From MED-G116 sp038147495 (GTDB lineage: Bacteria > Pseudomonadota > Alphaproteobacteria > Puniceispirillales > Puniceispirillaceae), in NCBI GenBank assembly GCA_038147495.1, contig JAYQTT010000002.1, positions 124,001-188,000 on the forward strand: 64,000 nt of DNA, written 5' to 3'. Below the pieces are notes generated by a model that worked only from the letters and a program-made list of their open reading frames with translations, was not told the DNA's origin and made no database searches. Numbering within the stretch: position 1 is the stretch's first letter; each line of letters starts with the position of its first letter. The translations under genes were made by a program, and so were the position numbers. Below are positions 23,466-32,980 of the stretch, piece after piece.

Positions 23466-25520
23466 ATGCCAAAGCTTACGGTGAATGACATAGAGGTTGA
23501 AGTCGAGGACGGCGCAACCGTTTTGCATGCCTGCGAAGCCGCCAATGTCGAAATCCCGCGGTTCTGTTACCATGACCGGCTTTCGATTGCGGGCAATTGC
23601 CGGATGTGTCTGGTGGACATGGAGCGTGCGCCAAAGCCGATCGCATCATGCGCCATGCCAGCGGGCGAGGGTATGGTCATTCGCACCGATACAGACCGCG
23701 TGAAAAAAGCCCGTCAGGGTGTGATGGAATTCCTGTTGATCAACCACCCTCTGGATTGTCCAATCTGTGATCAGGGCGGCGAATGTGACCTGCAGGATCA
23801 GGCCATGGGCTATGGGCTGGATGGATCGCGCTATGCCGAGAACAAGCGCGCTGTCGAAGACAAGAATATGGGGCCGCTTATCAGCACGACAATGACTCGC
23901 TGTATTCATTGTACACGCTGTGTACGCTTCGCAACCGAAGTGGCGGGTGTTCCTGACCTTGGCGCGATTGGCCGTGGCGAAGCTGTTGAAATTACTACAT
24001 ATTTGGAAAAGACGCTGGCATCTGAATTGTCGGCGAATGTCATTGACCTTTGCCCTGTTGGTGCTCTGACGTCAAAGCCATATGCTTTCACCGCACGGCC
24101 ATGGGAGCTGTCCAAGACCGAGTCGATTGATGTGATGGACGCGCTTGGCAGCAATATCCGTATTGATGCGCGCGGCTCACAGGTGATGCGGGTTCTGCCG
24201 CGTCTGAATGAAGACATCAACGAAGAGTGGATTTCCGACAAAACCCGCTATGCGATTGACGGGTTGCGTCGCCAGCGTCTGGATCAGCCCTATATGCGTG
24301 GCAGTGATGGCCGCCTTGCACCGGTCAGCTGGGATGAGGCCTTTGCCAAAATCGCAGCGAAGATCAAGAAAGCCAAGCCATCAACGATGGCGGCGATCGC
24401 GGGCAATCAGGTTGATGCCGAGTCGATGTTTGCGCTCAAGCTTCTGTTTAACAAGCTTGGCAGCAGCAACATTGATTGCCGTCAGGATGGGGCAAAAATC
24501 GGTGGTCCACGCGCCGGTTACCTGTTCAATTCCACCATCGCCGGAATCGATGAAGCCGATGCACTGCTGATTATTGGCAGCAACCCGCGTCTTGAGGCGG
24601 CGGTAATGAATGCGCGGATCAGGCGCAATTGGCTGGCCACCGGCCTGCCGGTCGGGGTTGTCGGTCCACAGGTCGATTTGACCTATGAGGCAACATTCCT
24701 TGGTGACGATCCGGCGCTTTTGGCAGACATCGCCAGTGGCAAAAACAAATTTGCCGCGAAGCTGAAGAAGGCAAAGAAGCCGATGATCATCATCGGTATG
24801 GGCGCGCTTGCCCGCCCCGATGGTGCGGCGATGCTTGGACAGGCACGCGAGATTGCCGATGCCTATGGTGTCGTGACAAAAGACTGGAATGGGTTCAACG
24901 TGTTGCATACAGCGGCGGCCCGGGTGGCCGGTCTTGATATCGGCTTTTTGCCGGAAAAATCAGGCCTTGATGTCGATGGTATGTATAAGGCTGCCGAAGG
25001 CGGTAAGCTTGATCTTGTGTGGCTGCTTGGTGCGGACGAGGTTGATTTTGCCCGTCTGAAAGGCGCGTTTGTAATCTATCAGGGGCATCATGGTGACGCC
25101 GGGGCACATCATGCCGATGTCGTTCTGCCGGGTGCCGCCTACACTGAGAAAGACGGTATCTACGTGAATACGGAAGGGCGCGTCCAATATGCCAATCGCG
25201 CGGTGTTTCCTCCCGGGGATGCGCGTGAGGACTGGACCATCATCCGGGCCCTTGCCGCCAGAGTGAAAGTATCGCTTGGCTTCGACAATCTGGGTGAGCT
25301 TCGTGACGATTTGATCGAGGCGGTTCCTCATTTTGCAATGGCAGATCAAATTTCACCTGCGAAATGGGTGAAGTTTGGCAGCAAGACCAAGCTCAAGGAC
25401 GCGCCGGTGACAGCAGCCATTGATAATTTTTACATGACATGTGCGATCAGCCGGGCATCGGAGACTATGGCCGATTGCCTGCGCGCGATGCAGACAGACA
25501 GGGCTGAGGCGGCTGAATAA
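23466..25520 (+). CDS. nuoG: NADH-quinone oxidoreductase subunit G
   Basis: This 75-kDa-type subunit carries several iron-sulfur clusters of complex I. The N-terminal [2Fe-2S] domain (RFCYHDRLSIAGNCRMCLVD) is followed by CPICDQGGECDLQD and RCIHCTRCVRF. A molybdopterin-oxidoreductase-like domain makes up the rest. The length of 684 residues matches alphaproteobacterial relatives. GAAGGA precedes the ATG, and the gene starts 15 bases after nuoF. Confidence 0.97.
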   Translation: MPKLTVNDIEVEVEDGATVLHACEAANVEIPRFCYHDRLSIAGNCRMCLVDMERAPKPIASCAMPAGEGMVIRTDTDRVKKARQGVMEFLLINHPLDCPICDQGGECDLQDQAMGYGLDGSRYAENKRAVEDKNMGPLISTTMTRCIHCTRCVRFATEVAGVPDLGAIGRGEAVEITTYLEKTLASELSANVIDLCPVGALTSKPYAFTARPWELSKTESIDVMDALGSNIRIDARGSQVMRVLPRLNEDINEEWISDKTRYAIDGLRRQRLDQPYMRGSDGRLAPVSWDEAFAKIAAKIKKAKPSTMAAIAGNQVDAESMFALKLLFNKLGSSNIDCRQDGAKIGGPRAGYLFNSTIAGIDEADALLIIGSNPRLEAAVMNARIRRNWLATGLPVGVVGPQVDLTYEATFLGDDPALLADIASGKNKFAAKLKKAKKPMIIIGMGALARPDGAAMLGQAREIADAYGVVTKDWNGFNVLHTAAARVAGLDIGFLPEKSGLDVDGMYKAAEGGKLDLVWLLGADEVDFARLKGAFVIYQGHHGDAGAHHADVVLPGAAYTEKDGIYVNTEGRVQYANRAVFPPGDAREDWTIIRALAARVKVSLGFDNLGELRDDLIEAVPHFAMADQISPAKWVKFGSKTKLKDAPVTAAIDNFYMTCAISRASETMADCLRAMQTDRAEAAE

Positions 25521-25521
25521 G

Positions 25522-26547
25522 ATGATGGAATTTCTCACCCACAGCTATGTCATCGAGCTGGCCTGGATATTGGCGCAAATCCTGATGGTGATTGGCCCAT
25601 TGTTGATTGCAGTCGCGTATTTGACGCTTGCCGAGCGCCGGGTCATTGGTTTCATGCAGCTTCGCAAAGGGCCGAATGTGGTTGGCCCTTTCGGTCTCCT
25701 GCAACCTTTTGCCGATGCGCTGAAGCTGATGGCGAAAGAAACGATCCTTCCAGCAGGCGCGAACAAAGTGGTATTTTTGTTTGCACCAATGCTGACCTTT
25801 ATTCTGGCGATTGTCGCCTGGGCCGTTATTCCATTTGGTGAAGGGCTGGTGATCGCTGACATAAATGTTGGTATTCTTTACCTTTTTGCCATTTCGTCTC
25901 TGGGTGTCTATGGGGTGATCATGGCGGGCTGGGCTAGCAACTCCAAATACGCTTTTTTGGGTGCATTGCGCTCTGCAGCGCAGATGGTGTCCTATGAAGT
26001 GTCGATGGGCCTGGTGATTATCAACGTGCTGTTATGCGTTGGCTCGTTGAACCTGACAGCCATTGTCGAAGCCCAGAGAGGCATGTGGTTTGCGTTGCCG
26101 TTGTTGCCCATGTTTGTGGTGTTTTTCATCTCGACACTGGCCGAAACAAACCGGGCGCCATTCGATTTGCCGGAAGGCGAGTCAGAGCTTGTCGCCGGTT
26201 ATTTTGTCGAATATTCGTCAATGAGCTTTGCGCTGTTCTTCCTTGGTGAATATGCCAACATGATCCTGATGAGCGGCATGACAGTGGTGTTGTTCCTTGG
26301 GGGATGGTTGCCGCCGTTTGATATTTGGCCGCTTAATTTGGTGCCGGGCCCGATCTGGTTCATTCTTAAGATCATGCTGGTGCTGTTCGTGTTCTTGTGG
26401 GTGCGGGCGACAACGCCGCGCTACCGCTATGACCAATTGATGCGGCTTGGCTGGAAAGTGTTCCTGCCATTTTCACTTCTCTTTGTTGTCTTGACCGCAG
26501 GCTTTTTGCTGGCGACAGACAATTTGCCGTCGATTATGGCTGGCTAG
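25522..26547 (+). CDS. nuoH: NADH-quinone oxidoreductase subunit H
   Basis: This membrane subunit joins the peripheral and membrane arms and helps form the quinone channel. About eight helices are visible, with the motifs AERRVIGFMQLRKGPNVVGPFGLLQ, SAAQMVSYE and AETNRAPFDLPEGESELVAGY. The start is one of two adjacent ATGs (25522 or 25525), directly after the nuoG stop; 340-341 residues either way. Confidence 0.96.
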   Translation: MMEFLTHSYVIELAWILAQILMVIGPLLIAVAYLTLAERRVIGFMQLRKGPNVVGPFGLLQPFADALKLMAKETILPAGANKVVFLFAPMLTFILAIVAWAVIPFGEGLVIADINVGILYLFAISSLGVYGVIMAGWASNSKYAFLGALRSAAQMVSYEVSMGLVIINVLLCVGSLNLTAIVEAQRGMWFALPLLPMFVVFFISTLAETNRAPFDLPEGESELVAGYFVEYSSMSFALFFLGEYANMILMSGMTVVLFLGGWLPPFDIWPLNLVPGPIWFILKIMLVLFVFLWVRATTPRYRYDQLMRLGWKVFLPFSLLFVVLTAGFLLATDNLPSIMAG

Positions 26548-26561
26548 GGCCGGGGGATATT

Positions 26562-27050
26562 ATGCGTGCATTGACCGACTCAATTCGTTCTTTTTTGCTG
26601 CTGGAACTTGGCAAGGGCCTGTTCCTGACGCTGAAATATTTCTTCAAGCCAAAAGTGACGATCAATTATCCCTATGAAAAGGGCACATTGTCACCGCGTT
26701 TCCGGGGTGAGCATGCGTTAAGACGCTATCCGAACGGCGAGGAGCGCTGTATCGCCTGCAAGCTTTGCGAAGCGGTATGCCCGGCGCAGGCAATCACCAT
26801 CGAGGCCGAGCCACGCGATGATGGAAGCCGCCGGACAACACGCTATGACATCGATATGACCAAATGCATCTATTGCGGTTTTTGTCAGGAAGCTTGTCCT
26901 GTTGATGCAATCGTTGAAGGTCCCAATTTTGAATTCGCCACTGAAACGCGTGAAGAACTTTATTATGACAAAGACAAATTGCTTGCCAATGGCGATCGCT
27001 GGGAAACAGAGATTGCCCGCAATCTGGCAGCTGATGCGCAATGGCGCTAG
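26562..27050 (+). CDS. nuoI: NADH-quinone oxidoreductase subunit I
   Basis: This ferredoxin-like subunit has two [4Fe-4S] clusters (N6a, N6b) that pass electrons to NuoB. Both motifs are intact: RCIACKLCEAVCPAQAI and KCIYCGFCQEACPVDAI. The length of 162 residues is typical. It starts 14 bases after nuoH with GGGGGA upstream. Confidence 0.97.
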   Translation: MRALTDSIRSFLLLELGKGLFLTLKYFFKPKVTINYPYEKGTLSPRFRGEHALRRYPNGEERCIACKLCEAVCPAQAITIEAEPRDDGSRRTTRYDIDMTKCIYCGFCQEACPVDAIVEGPNFEFATETREELYYDKDKLLANGDRWETEIARNLAADAQWR

Positions 27051-27107
27051 GCCAGACAAGGCGGGGAGGACGAATATCATGCCAATTGAGACGATAGGTG
27101 AGCGGTC

Positions 27108-27737
27108 ATGATTGAAGCGCTGTTTTTCTATCTGTTCGCCGCGGTGATGCTGGCCAGTGGCCTGATGGTCGTTGTGTCGCGCAATCCGGTTTACTCGGTA
27201 TTGTTCCTGATCCTTGCCTTCTTCAATGCGGCTGGGTTGTTTGTGCTGATTGGTGCCGAGTTTCTGGCGATGCTGCTTGTCGTGGTTTATGTCGGCGCGG
27301 TCGCGGTGCTGTTCCTTTTTGTGGTGATGATGCTCGACATCAATTTTGCCGAAATGCGGGCCGGTTTCCAAAAATATCTGCCGCTTGGCCTGATTGTTGG
27401 CGGTATTCTGGTGTTTGAATTAATCGCGGCGATGTATGGCGATATCTTCAGTGGTGTCGAATTGCCGGTGATGGCCGATATCTCCAACACACGTGCCCTC
27501 GGTAACGTGATCTACACAAAATATATGTATTTGTTTCAGGTGGCAGGTCTGATCTTGCTGGTGGCGATGATCGGCGCGATTTCGCTGACCATGCGTAAAC
27601 GTCAGGGCGTGCGCCGACAGTCCATCGTTCAACAGAACATGCGGACCCGCGAAGAATCGGTTGAGGTTGTATCTGTGCCAACCGGTGCAGCTCCGACAAC
27701 ATCAAAGCCGGTATCGCGGAACGGGGGTGGCGCATAA
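27108..27737 (+). CDS. nuoJ: NADH-quinone oxidoreductase subunit J
   Basis: This five-helix membrane-arm subunit has LFYLFAAV-type starts, the NPVYSVLFLILAFFNAAGLF segment and the proton-channel signature EFLAMLLVVVYVGAVAVLFLFVVMML. The 209 residues include a hydrophilic tail of about 50 residues. The 57-base gap before it holds a 10-codon frame with its own GGGGAGGA site that ends by overlapping the nuoJ ATG. nuoJ also has AGGTGAG of its own. Confidence 0.96.
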   Translation: MIEALFFYLFAAVMLASGLMVVVSRNPVYSVLFLILAFFNAAGLFVLIGAEFLAMLLVVVYVGAVAVLFLFVVMMLDINFAEMRAGFQKYLPLGLIVGGILVFELIAAMYGDIFSGVELPVMADISNTRALGNVIYTKYMYLFQVAGLILLVAMIGAISLTMRKRQGVRRQSIVQQNMRTREESVEVVSVPTGAAPTTSKPVSRNGGGA

Positions 27738-28048
27738 TGCTTGAATTATCTCTGCATCATTATCTGGCGGTGTCGGCGGTGCTGTTTGCGCTGGGTACCT
27801 TCGGCATTTTCCTGAACAGAAAAAATGTGATCACGATCCTGATGTCCATCGAGCTGATGCTATTGGCGGTGAACATCAATATGGTCGCGTTTTCAGCCTA
27901 TAATGGCGATCTGGAGGGACAGATTTTCTCGCTGTTCATTCTCACCGTTGCCGCTGCTGAGGCTGCTATCGGCCTCGCTATTCTGGTGGTTTTCTTCCGT
28001 AATCGAGGGTCGATCGCGGTTGAAGATGTTAATATGATGAAGGGCTAG
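27737..28048 (+). CDS. nuoK: NADH-quinone oxidoreductase subunit K
   Basis: This small three-helix membrane-arm subunit of 103 residues carries the family signature LMSIELMLLAVNINMVAFS with the conserved intramembrane glutamate, followed by FILTVAAAEAAIGLAILVVFFR. It abuts nuoJ (stop and start share a base) and nuoL. Confidence 0.97.
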   Translation: MLELSLHHYLAVSAVLFALGTFGIFLNRKNVITILMSIELMLLAVNINMVAFSAYNGDLEGQIFSLFILTVAAAEAAIGLAILVVFFRNRGSIAVEDVNMMKG

Positions 28049-28054
28049 GTGCCG

Positions 28055-29989
28055 ATGTATTCCTCCATCGTTTTTTTGCCGCTTCTCGGGTCGCTGATTG
28101 CCGGTGTCCTGAGCCTGTATAACAGGGACAGGATGGCCGAATTGGCCACCGTCAGCGGATTGCTGCTCTCGCTGTTGTTCTCGATCATCGCCTTCTTTGA
28201 GGTGGCGATCGGCGGTGAGCCAGTGACGGTTGACCTAGCCCGTTGGATTGTGTCGGGTGACTTTGAAGCGCATTGGCGTTTGCGTTTTGATACGCTGACG
28301 GCGGTGATGCTGATTGTTGTCACTGGCGTGTCATCGATGGTGCATATCTATTCGATTGGCTATATGTCGCATGACAATGCGCGGGCGCGGTTTATGTCCT
28401 ATCTGAGCCTGTTCACCTTTGCCATGCTGATGCTGGTCACTGCCGATAACCTTGTGCAGCTGTTTTTTGGCTGGGAAGGTGTTGGTGTTGCCTCCTATCT
28501 GTTGATTGGCTTCTGGTACAAAAAGGACAGCGCCCACACCGCGGCGATGAAGGCCTTTGTTGTTAACCGGGTTGGTGATTTTGGCTTTGCGCTCGGTATT
28601 TTGGCCGTTTACCAGATTTTTGGGTCAATTGAGTTTGACGTCATTTTTGACAATGCCGGCCTCTATTCGGCAACGAACATCAACTTCCTTGGGTATTCGC
28701 TTCCGGCGTTGGAAGTTGCCGGTATCTTGCTGTTTATCGGCGCGATGGGCAAATCGGCACAGCTTGGCCTTCACACCTGGCTGCCTGATGCGATGGAAGG
28801 CCCGACGCCGGTATCAGCACTGATCCATGCGGCGACAATGGTTACCGCTGGTGTATTCATGGTCTGTCGGCTGTCTCCGATGCTTGAATTTGCGCCGGTG
28901 TCTCTTGATGTCATTACCATTGTTGGTGCGACAACGGCCATTTTTGCGGCGACGGTTGGCATGACCCAGTTCGATATCAAGCGGGTGATCGCCTATTCAA
29001 CCTGTTCACAGCTTGGCTATATGTTCTTTGCCGCGGGCGTGTCTGCCTATCCTGCAGCAATGTTCCATCTGACAACGCATGCCTTTTTCAAGGCGCTTCT
29101 GTTCCTTGGAGCGGGATCGGTGATCCACGCGCTCTCGGATGAACAGGATCTTCGCAACATGGGGGGGATCTGGAAAAAGATTCCTGTAACCTATGCGATG
29201 ATGTGGATTGGTTCGCTGGCACTTGCAGGCTTTCCGTTTTTTGCTGGTTTCTATTCAAAGGATATGATCCTAGAGGCGGCATATGGTGCGCATACCGGCG
29301 TTGGCCAATATGCGTTCTGGCTTGGCTGTGCCGCGGCCTTTTTAACAGCGTTTTACAGCTGGCGTCTGTTGATCTTGGCGTTTCATGGCACACCGCGCGC
29401 TTCGGCTCAGGTGATGGCGCGCATTCATGAATCACCCAAGGTCATGACGATACCGCTGTTTGTGTTGGCGCTTGGTGCAATTTTCTCTGGTTGGCTGGGC
29501 TATGAGCTTTTTGTTGGCCATGACATGTCAGCCTTTTGGGGCAGTTCAATTTTCATCCTGCCTTGGAACGAGGCGATGGAAGCCGCGCACCATGTTCCAA
29601 CTTGGGTAAAGCTGCTGCCGATTGGCCTTGCGTTTGGTGGGGTGCTTCTTGCGGTGCTGCTCTATGGAATTATGCCGGGAATGCCCGCCAAGATCGCCTC
29701 TGCCTTCCGGCCAGTGCATCTGCTGTTTCTCAACAAATGGTATTTTGACGAGATCTATGATGCGATTTTTGTTCGGCCTGCAGTGCGCTTTGGCCAGCTT
29801 CTCTGGCAGCGTGGCGACAAGGACACAATCGATGGCTTTGGGCCGGATGGCATGTCCGGTTTGGTCTATCGGGTATTCGGTTTTTGTGCGCGATTGCAGA
29901 CTGGCTTTGTCTTCCACTATGCCTTTGCCATGCTGATTGGCGTTGTGGTTCTTGTCAGCTGGTATTACCTGCGGTTCGGGGGAGTATAA
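28055..29989 (+). CDS. nuoL: NADH-quinone oxidoreductase subunit L
   Basis: This antiporter-like proton-pumping subunit sits at the distal end of the membrane arm. The 644 residues contain FFGWEGVGVASYLLIGFWY, the core DAMEGPTPVSALIHAATMVTAGVF, and the long C-terminal part corresponding to the lateral helix. The ATG at 28055 is preferred to the GTG at 28049 because relatives begin MYxxIVFLPLLG. Confidence 0.96.
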   Translation: MYSSIVFLPLLGSLIAGVLSLYNRDRMAELATVSGLLLSLLFSIIAFFEVAIGGEPVTVDLARWIVSGDFEAHWRLRFDTLTAVMLIVVTGVSSMVHIYSIGYMSHDNARARFMSYLSLFTFAMLMLVTADNLVQLFFGWEGVGVASYLLIGFWYKKDSAHTAAMKAFVVNRVGDFGFALGILAVYQIFGSIEFDVIFDNAGLYSATNINFLGYSLPALEVAGILLFIGAMGKSAQLGLHTWLPDAMEGPTPVSALIHAATMVTAGVFMVCRLSPMLEFAPVSLDVITIVGATTAIFAATVGMTQFDIKRVIAYSTCSQLGYMFFAAGVSAYPAAMFHLTTHAFFKALLFLGAGSVIHALSDEQDLRNMGGIWKKIPVTYAMMWIGSLALAGFPFFAGFYSKDMILEAAYGAHTGVGQYAFWLGCAAAFLTAFYSWRLLILAFHGTPRASAQVMARIHESPKVMTIPLFVLALGAIFSGWLGYELFVGHDMSAFWGSSIFILPWNEAMEAAHHVPTWVKLLPIGLAFGGVLLAVLLYGIMPGMPAKIASAFRPVHLLFLNKWYFDEIYDAIFVRPAVRFGQLLWQRGDKDTIDGFGPDGMSGLVYRVFGFCARLQTGFVFHYAFAMLIGVVVLVSWYYLRFGGV

Positions 29990-29992
29990 GTG

Positions 29993-30349
29993 ATGATTGG
30001 TGAATGGCCTATTCTGACGATTGTCACCTTCGTGCCACTGTTTGGTGCGTTGTTTCTGTTGCTGATCCGTGGTGACGATGAAACTGTCGCGCGCAATTCG
30101 CGGCATGTCACGATTTGGGTAACAGGCTTTACGTTCCTGCTGTCATTGGCGTTGCTGATTGGCTTTGATCCAACTGACAATAGCTATCAGTTTGTTGAAC
30201 AGGCGCAGTGGTTGCCCGGTACGGGTATCGGCTATCCATGGGCGTTGATGGTATTTCACTGCCCTTTGTTCTGTTGTCGACTTTCCTTACGCCGCTGGCG
30301 GTTCTGGCGAGTTGGAAAGCAATCAAGGTCCGTGTCCGCGAATATATGA
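29993..30349 (+). CDS. nuoM: NuoM N-terminal part, frame broken
   Basis: This frame encodes the first helices of the proton-pumping subunit NuoM and matches the family to QWLPGTGIGY (ending about base 30235). Past that point the frame turns into Arg/Trp-rich sequence with no similarity and stops at 30347-30349. The continuation (MGVDGISLPFVLLSTFLTPL) is found in the next frame from 30238. One missing base at about 30236 would rejoin the two parts as GIGY-x-MGVDGIS. The start at 29993 follows GGGGGAG just after nuoL. Confidence 0.85.
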   Translation: MIGEWPILTIVTFVPLFGALFLLLIRGDDETVARNSRHVTIWVTGFTFLLSLALLIGFDPTDNSYQFVEQAQWLPGTGIGYPWALMVFHCPLFCCRLSLRRWRFWRVGKQSRSVSANI

Positions 30350-31497
30350 TCGCCTTTCTGGTGCTGGAAACGATGATGGTTGGCATGTTTGTCTCGCTCG
30401 ACATGCTGATGTTCTATCTGTTTTTCGAAGCCGTCCTTATTCCGATGTTTATCATCATCGGGGTGTGGGGCGGTGCCCGGCGTGTTTATGCGGCGTTCAA
30501 GTTTTTCCTCTACACGCTGCTTGGTTCGGTTTTGATGCTGGTATGTATGCTGGCAATGTATATCGATGCCGGCACCACAGATATTCCGGCGCTGACGGCT
30601 CATGCCTTTTCGCCGTCAATGCAAACGTGGCTGTTCTTGGGATTTTTGGCGTCCTTTGCGGTGAAAGTGCCGATGTGGCCGGTTCACACATGGCTTCCAG
30701 ACGCGCATGTTGAGGCGCCGACCGCTGGATCAATGATCCTTGCGGGTGTGTTGTTGAAGATGGGCGGCTATGGATTTATCCGCTTTTCTCTGCCGATGTT
30801 TCCCGAGGCGTCAGAATTTTTTGCACCATTGATCTTTGCTTTGTCGATCATCGCGGTGATCTACACCTCGCTGGTAGCGCTGGCGCAATCGGATATGAAA
30901 AAGCTGATTGCCTATTCGTCGGTTGCCCATATGGGATTTGTCACCATCGGTATTTTTACCATGACCGAACAAGGTGTTGCCGGTGCGATGTTCCAGATGA
31001 TCAGCCACGGTCTGGTCTCGGCAGCCTTGTTCTTCTGTGTCGGCGTTGTCTATGACCGGCTTCATACCCGTGAGATCAGCGCCTATGGCGGTGTCGCCGC
31101 GGTGATGCCGCGCTTTGCCGTGTTTTTCATGTTTATGATGCTGGCCTCTGTCGGTTTGCCGGGGACAAGTGGTTTTGTTGGCGAGATGCTTGTGCTGGTC
31201 GGTGCGTGGAAGGCAAGCACATGGGTTGCCGCCTTCACTGCGACAGGTCTGGTTCTGGGCGCCACATACATGCTGTGGCTCTATCGGCGGGTGATGTTTG
31301 GTGTTGTCGTGCATGACAATGTGCAGGCGATGCGCCGGATGGAAGGACGCGAATTTTTCGTCTTTCTGCCGATTACCGTGCTTGTGCTGTGGTTTGGGGT
31401 TTACCCTGCCAGCCTTCTCGACCTGATGGCGGGATCAATTCAATTTGTACTTGAGACAATGGGACAGACTGACGTTGCCCTTGTGGCTCAGAACTGA
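30208..31497 (+). CDS. nuoM: NuoM main part, continuing in another frame
   Basis: This frame carries nearly all of NuoM (antiporter-like complex I subunit): VDGISLPFVLLSTFLTPLAVLAS, FFEAVLIPMFIIIGVWGG, WLPDAHVEAPTAGSMILAGVLLKMGGYGF, and FVGEMLVLVGAWK. True homology starts at the ATG at 30238; the bases from 30208 overlap the N-terminal piece in a different frame. The full protein would be about 500 residues, as usual. Because complex I needs NuoM, I expect a sequencing or assembly indel or, less likely, a recoding site. Confidence 0.88.
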   Translation: MVARYGYRLSMGVDGISLPFVLLSTFLTPLAVLASWKAIKVRVREYMIAFLVLETMMVGMFVSLDMLMFYLFFEAVLIPMFIIIGVWGGARRVYAAFKFFLYTLLGSVLMLVCMLAMYIDAGTTDIPALTAHAFSPSMQTWLFLGFLASFAVKVPMWPVHTWLPDAHVEAPTAGSMILAGVLLKMGGYGFIRFSLPMFPEASEFFAPLIFALSIIAVIYTSLVALAQSDMKKLIAYSSVAHMGFVTIGIFTMTEQGVAGAMFQMISHGLVSAALFFCVGVVYDRLHTREISAYGGVAAVMPRFAVFFMFMMLASVGLPGTSGFVGEMLVLVGAWKASTWVAAFTATGLVLGATYMLWLYRRVMFGVVVHDNVQAMRRMEGREFFVFLPITVLVLWFGVYPASLLDLMAGSIQFVLETMGQTDVALVAQN

Positions 31498-31506
31498 GGA
31501 ATGAAG

Positions 31507-32961
31507 ATGGCTTTTGACGTAACGGACATTCTGCCGGCGCTTCCGGAGATCTTCCTTTCCGCGGTGGCACTGCTTCTGGTTCTTGTCGCAGCCTTTGGCG
31601 GCGAAGGACATGTAAACGCCCGCCGGGTGACCAGATTGACGCTTGCCGGTATCGCCGTGGCAATGATTATGCTGGTCCAGTCTGGCGTTGATAATATGTC
31701 GGCGTTTGGCGGCATGTTTGTTGCTGACTCATTTGCGCTCTATATGAAGCTTCTGGTGCTTGGCGGCACGTTCGCGGCGCTGATGCTGTCATTACGCCCT
31801 GTGGGCAGTGATGATGTAAACAAGCCCGAATACAGCCTTTTGGTTTTGCTCGCTGTTGTTGGCATGATGCTGATGATATCGGCTGATGATTTACTCTCGC
31901 TTTATATGGGGATTGAGCTTCAGTCCTTGCCTTTATATGTAGTGGCAGCAATGCGCACCAATTCGCTTCGCTCCTCTGAAGCGGGGCTTAAATATTTTCT
32001 GCTTGGCGCGTTGTCATCGGGCATTTTGCTCTATGGTGCATCGCTTGTTTATGGCGTGTGTGGCACGACCGATTTTGCCGGTATCGCCGCCGCTGTCTCG
32101 GACGGGACCTTGCCTGTGGTGTTTGTTGTGGGCATGGTATTTATGGTGTCCGGTCTGGCCTTCAAGATTTCTGCCGCACCATTCCATATGTGGACCCCAG
32201 ATGTTTATGAAGGATCGCCGACAACGGTAACAGCTCTGTTTGCTATCGCGCCAAAAGTGGCGGCGATGGCACTGATGATGCGTCTGACCTATGGTGCATT
32301 TGGTGCGATTGCCGATCAATGGTCGCAGGTTCTGATGGCCCTCTCCATTGCCTCAATGATGGTAGGGGCGTTGGGGGCAATCATGCAGACCGACATCAAG
32401 CGGATGATGGCCTATTCCTCGATTGCCCACATGGGCTATGCGCTTGCCGGGCTTGCGGCCGGTACTGAGGCGGGCGCAATGGGCGTAATCATTTACATGA
32501 CGGGCTATGTGTTCATGGGCGCCGGTACATTTGCGATCATTCTGCTGATGCGGCGGGATGGCCAGCCAGCAACGAAAATCACGGATTTGAGTGGTTTGTC
32601 ATCCACCCATCCGATGCTGGCGATTGGGCTTCTGGTCATGATGTTTTCCATGGCCGGTATACCGCCGCTGGCTGGTTTCTTTGGTAAATGGTACGTGTTT
32701 CTGGCTGCGGTTGAGGCTGGCCTGATCCCGCTGGCGGTGATTGGTGTCGTGATGTCCGTTGTTGGTGCGTTCTATTATCTGCGGATCATTCGGCTGATGT
32801 ATTTTGAGGATGCGGACGCGCCGCTTGATGCTGACGTTCCGGTCTCCAACAAGCTTGTTCTTGGCGTCAGCATGACCGTTGTTCTGTTGTTATTCGCAGG
32901 GCTTGGGAGCCTTCTTGGTTCTGCCGAAACAGCAAGCATTGCGCTGATGGTGGCGCGCTAG
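31507..32961 (+). CDS. nuoN: NADH-quinone oxidoreductase subunit N
   Basis: This is the third antiporter-like subunit of the complex I membrane arm and the last nuo gene. The 484 residues contain LLSLYMGIELQSLPLYVVAAM, AAPFHMWTPDVYEGSPTTVTALFAIAPKVAAMA and IKRMMAYSSIAHMGY. The ATG at 31507 is preferred over 31501 because GAGGA then has a 6-7 base spacing. It is followed 19 bases later by birA, a common arrangement. Confidence 0.96.
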   Translation: MAFDVTDILPALPEIFLSAVALLLVLVAAFGGEGHVNARRVTRLTLAGIAVAMIMLVQSGVDNMSAFGGMFVADSFALYMKLLVLGGTFAALMLSLRPVGSDDVNKPEYSLLVLLAVVGMMLMISADDLLSLYMGIELQSLPLYVVAAMRTNSLRSSEAGLKYFLLGALSSGILLYGASLVYGVCGTTDFAGIAAAVSDGTLPVVFVVGMVFMVSGLAFKISAAPFHMWTPDVYEGSPTTVTALFAIAPKVAAMALMMRLTYGAFGAIADQWSQVLMALSIASMMVGALGAIMQTDIKRMMAYSSIAHMGYALAGLAAGTEAGAMGVIIYMTGYVFMGAGTFAIILLMRRDGQPATKITDLSGLSSTHPMLAIGLLVMMFSMAGIPPLAGFFGKWYVFLAAVEAGLIPLAVIGVVMSVVGAFYYLRIIRLMYFEDADAPLDADVPVSNKLVLGVSMTVVLLLFAGLGSLLGSAETASIALMVAR

Positions 32962-32980
32962 CAAAGGTGGCTTTTCGCCC

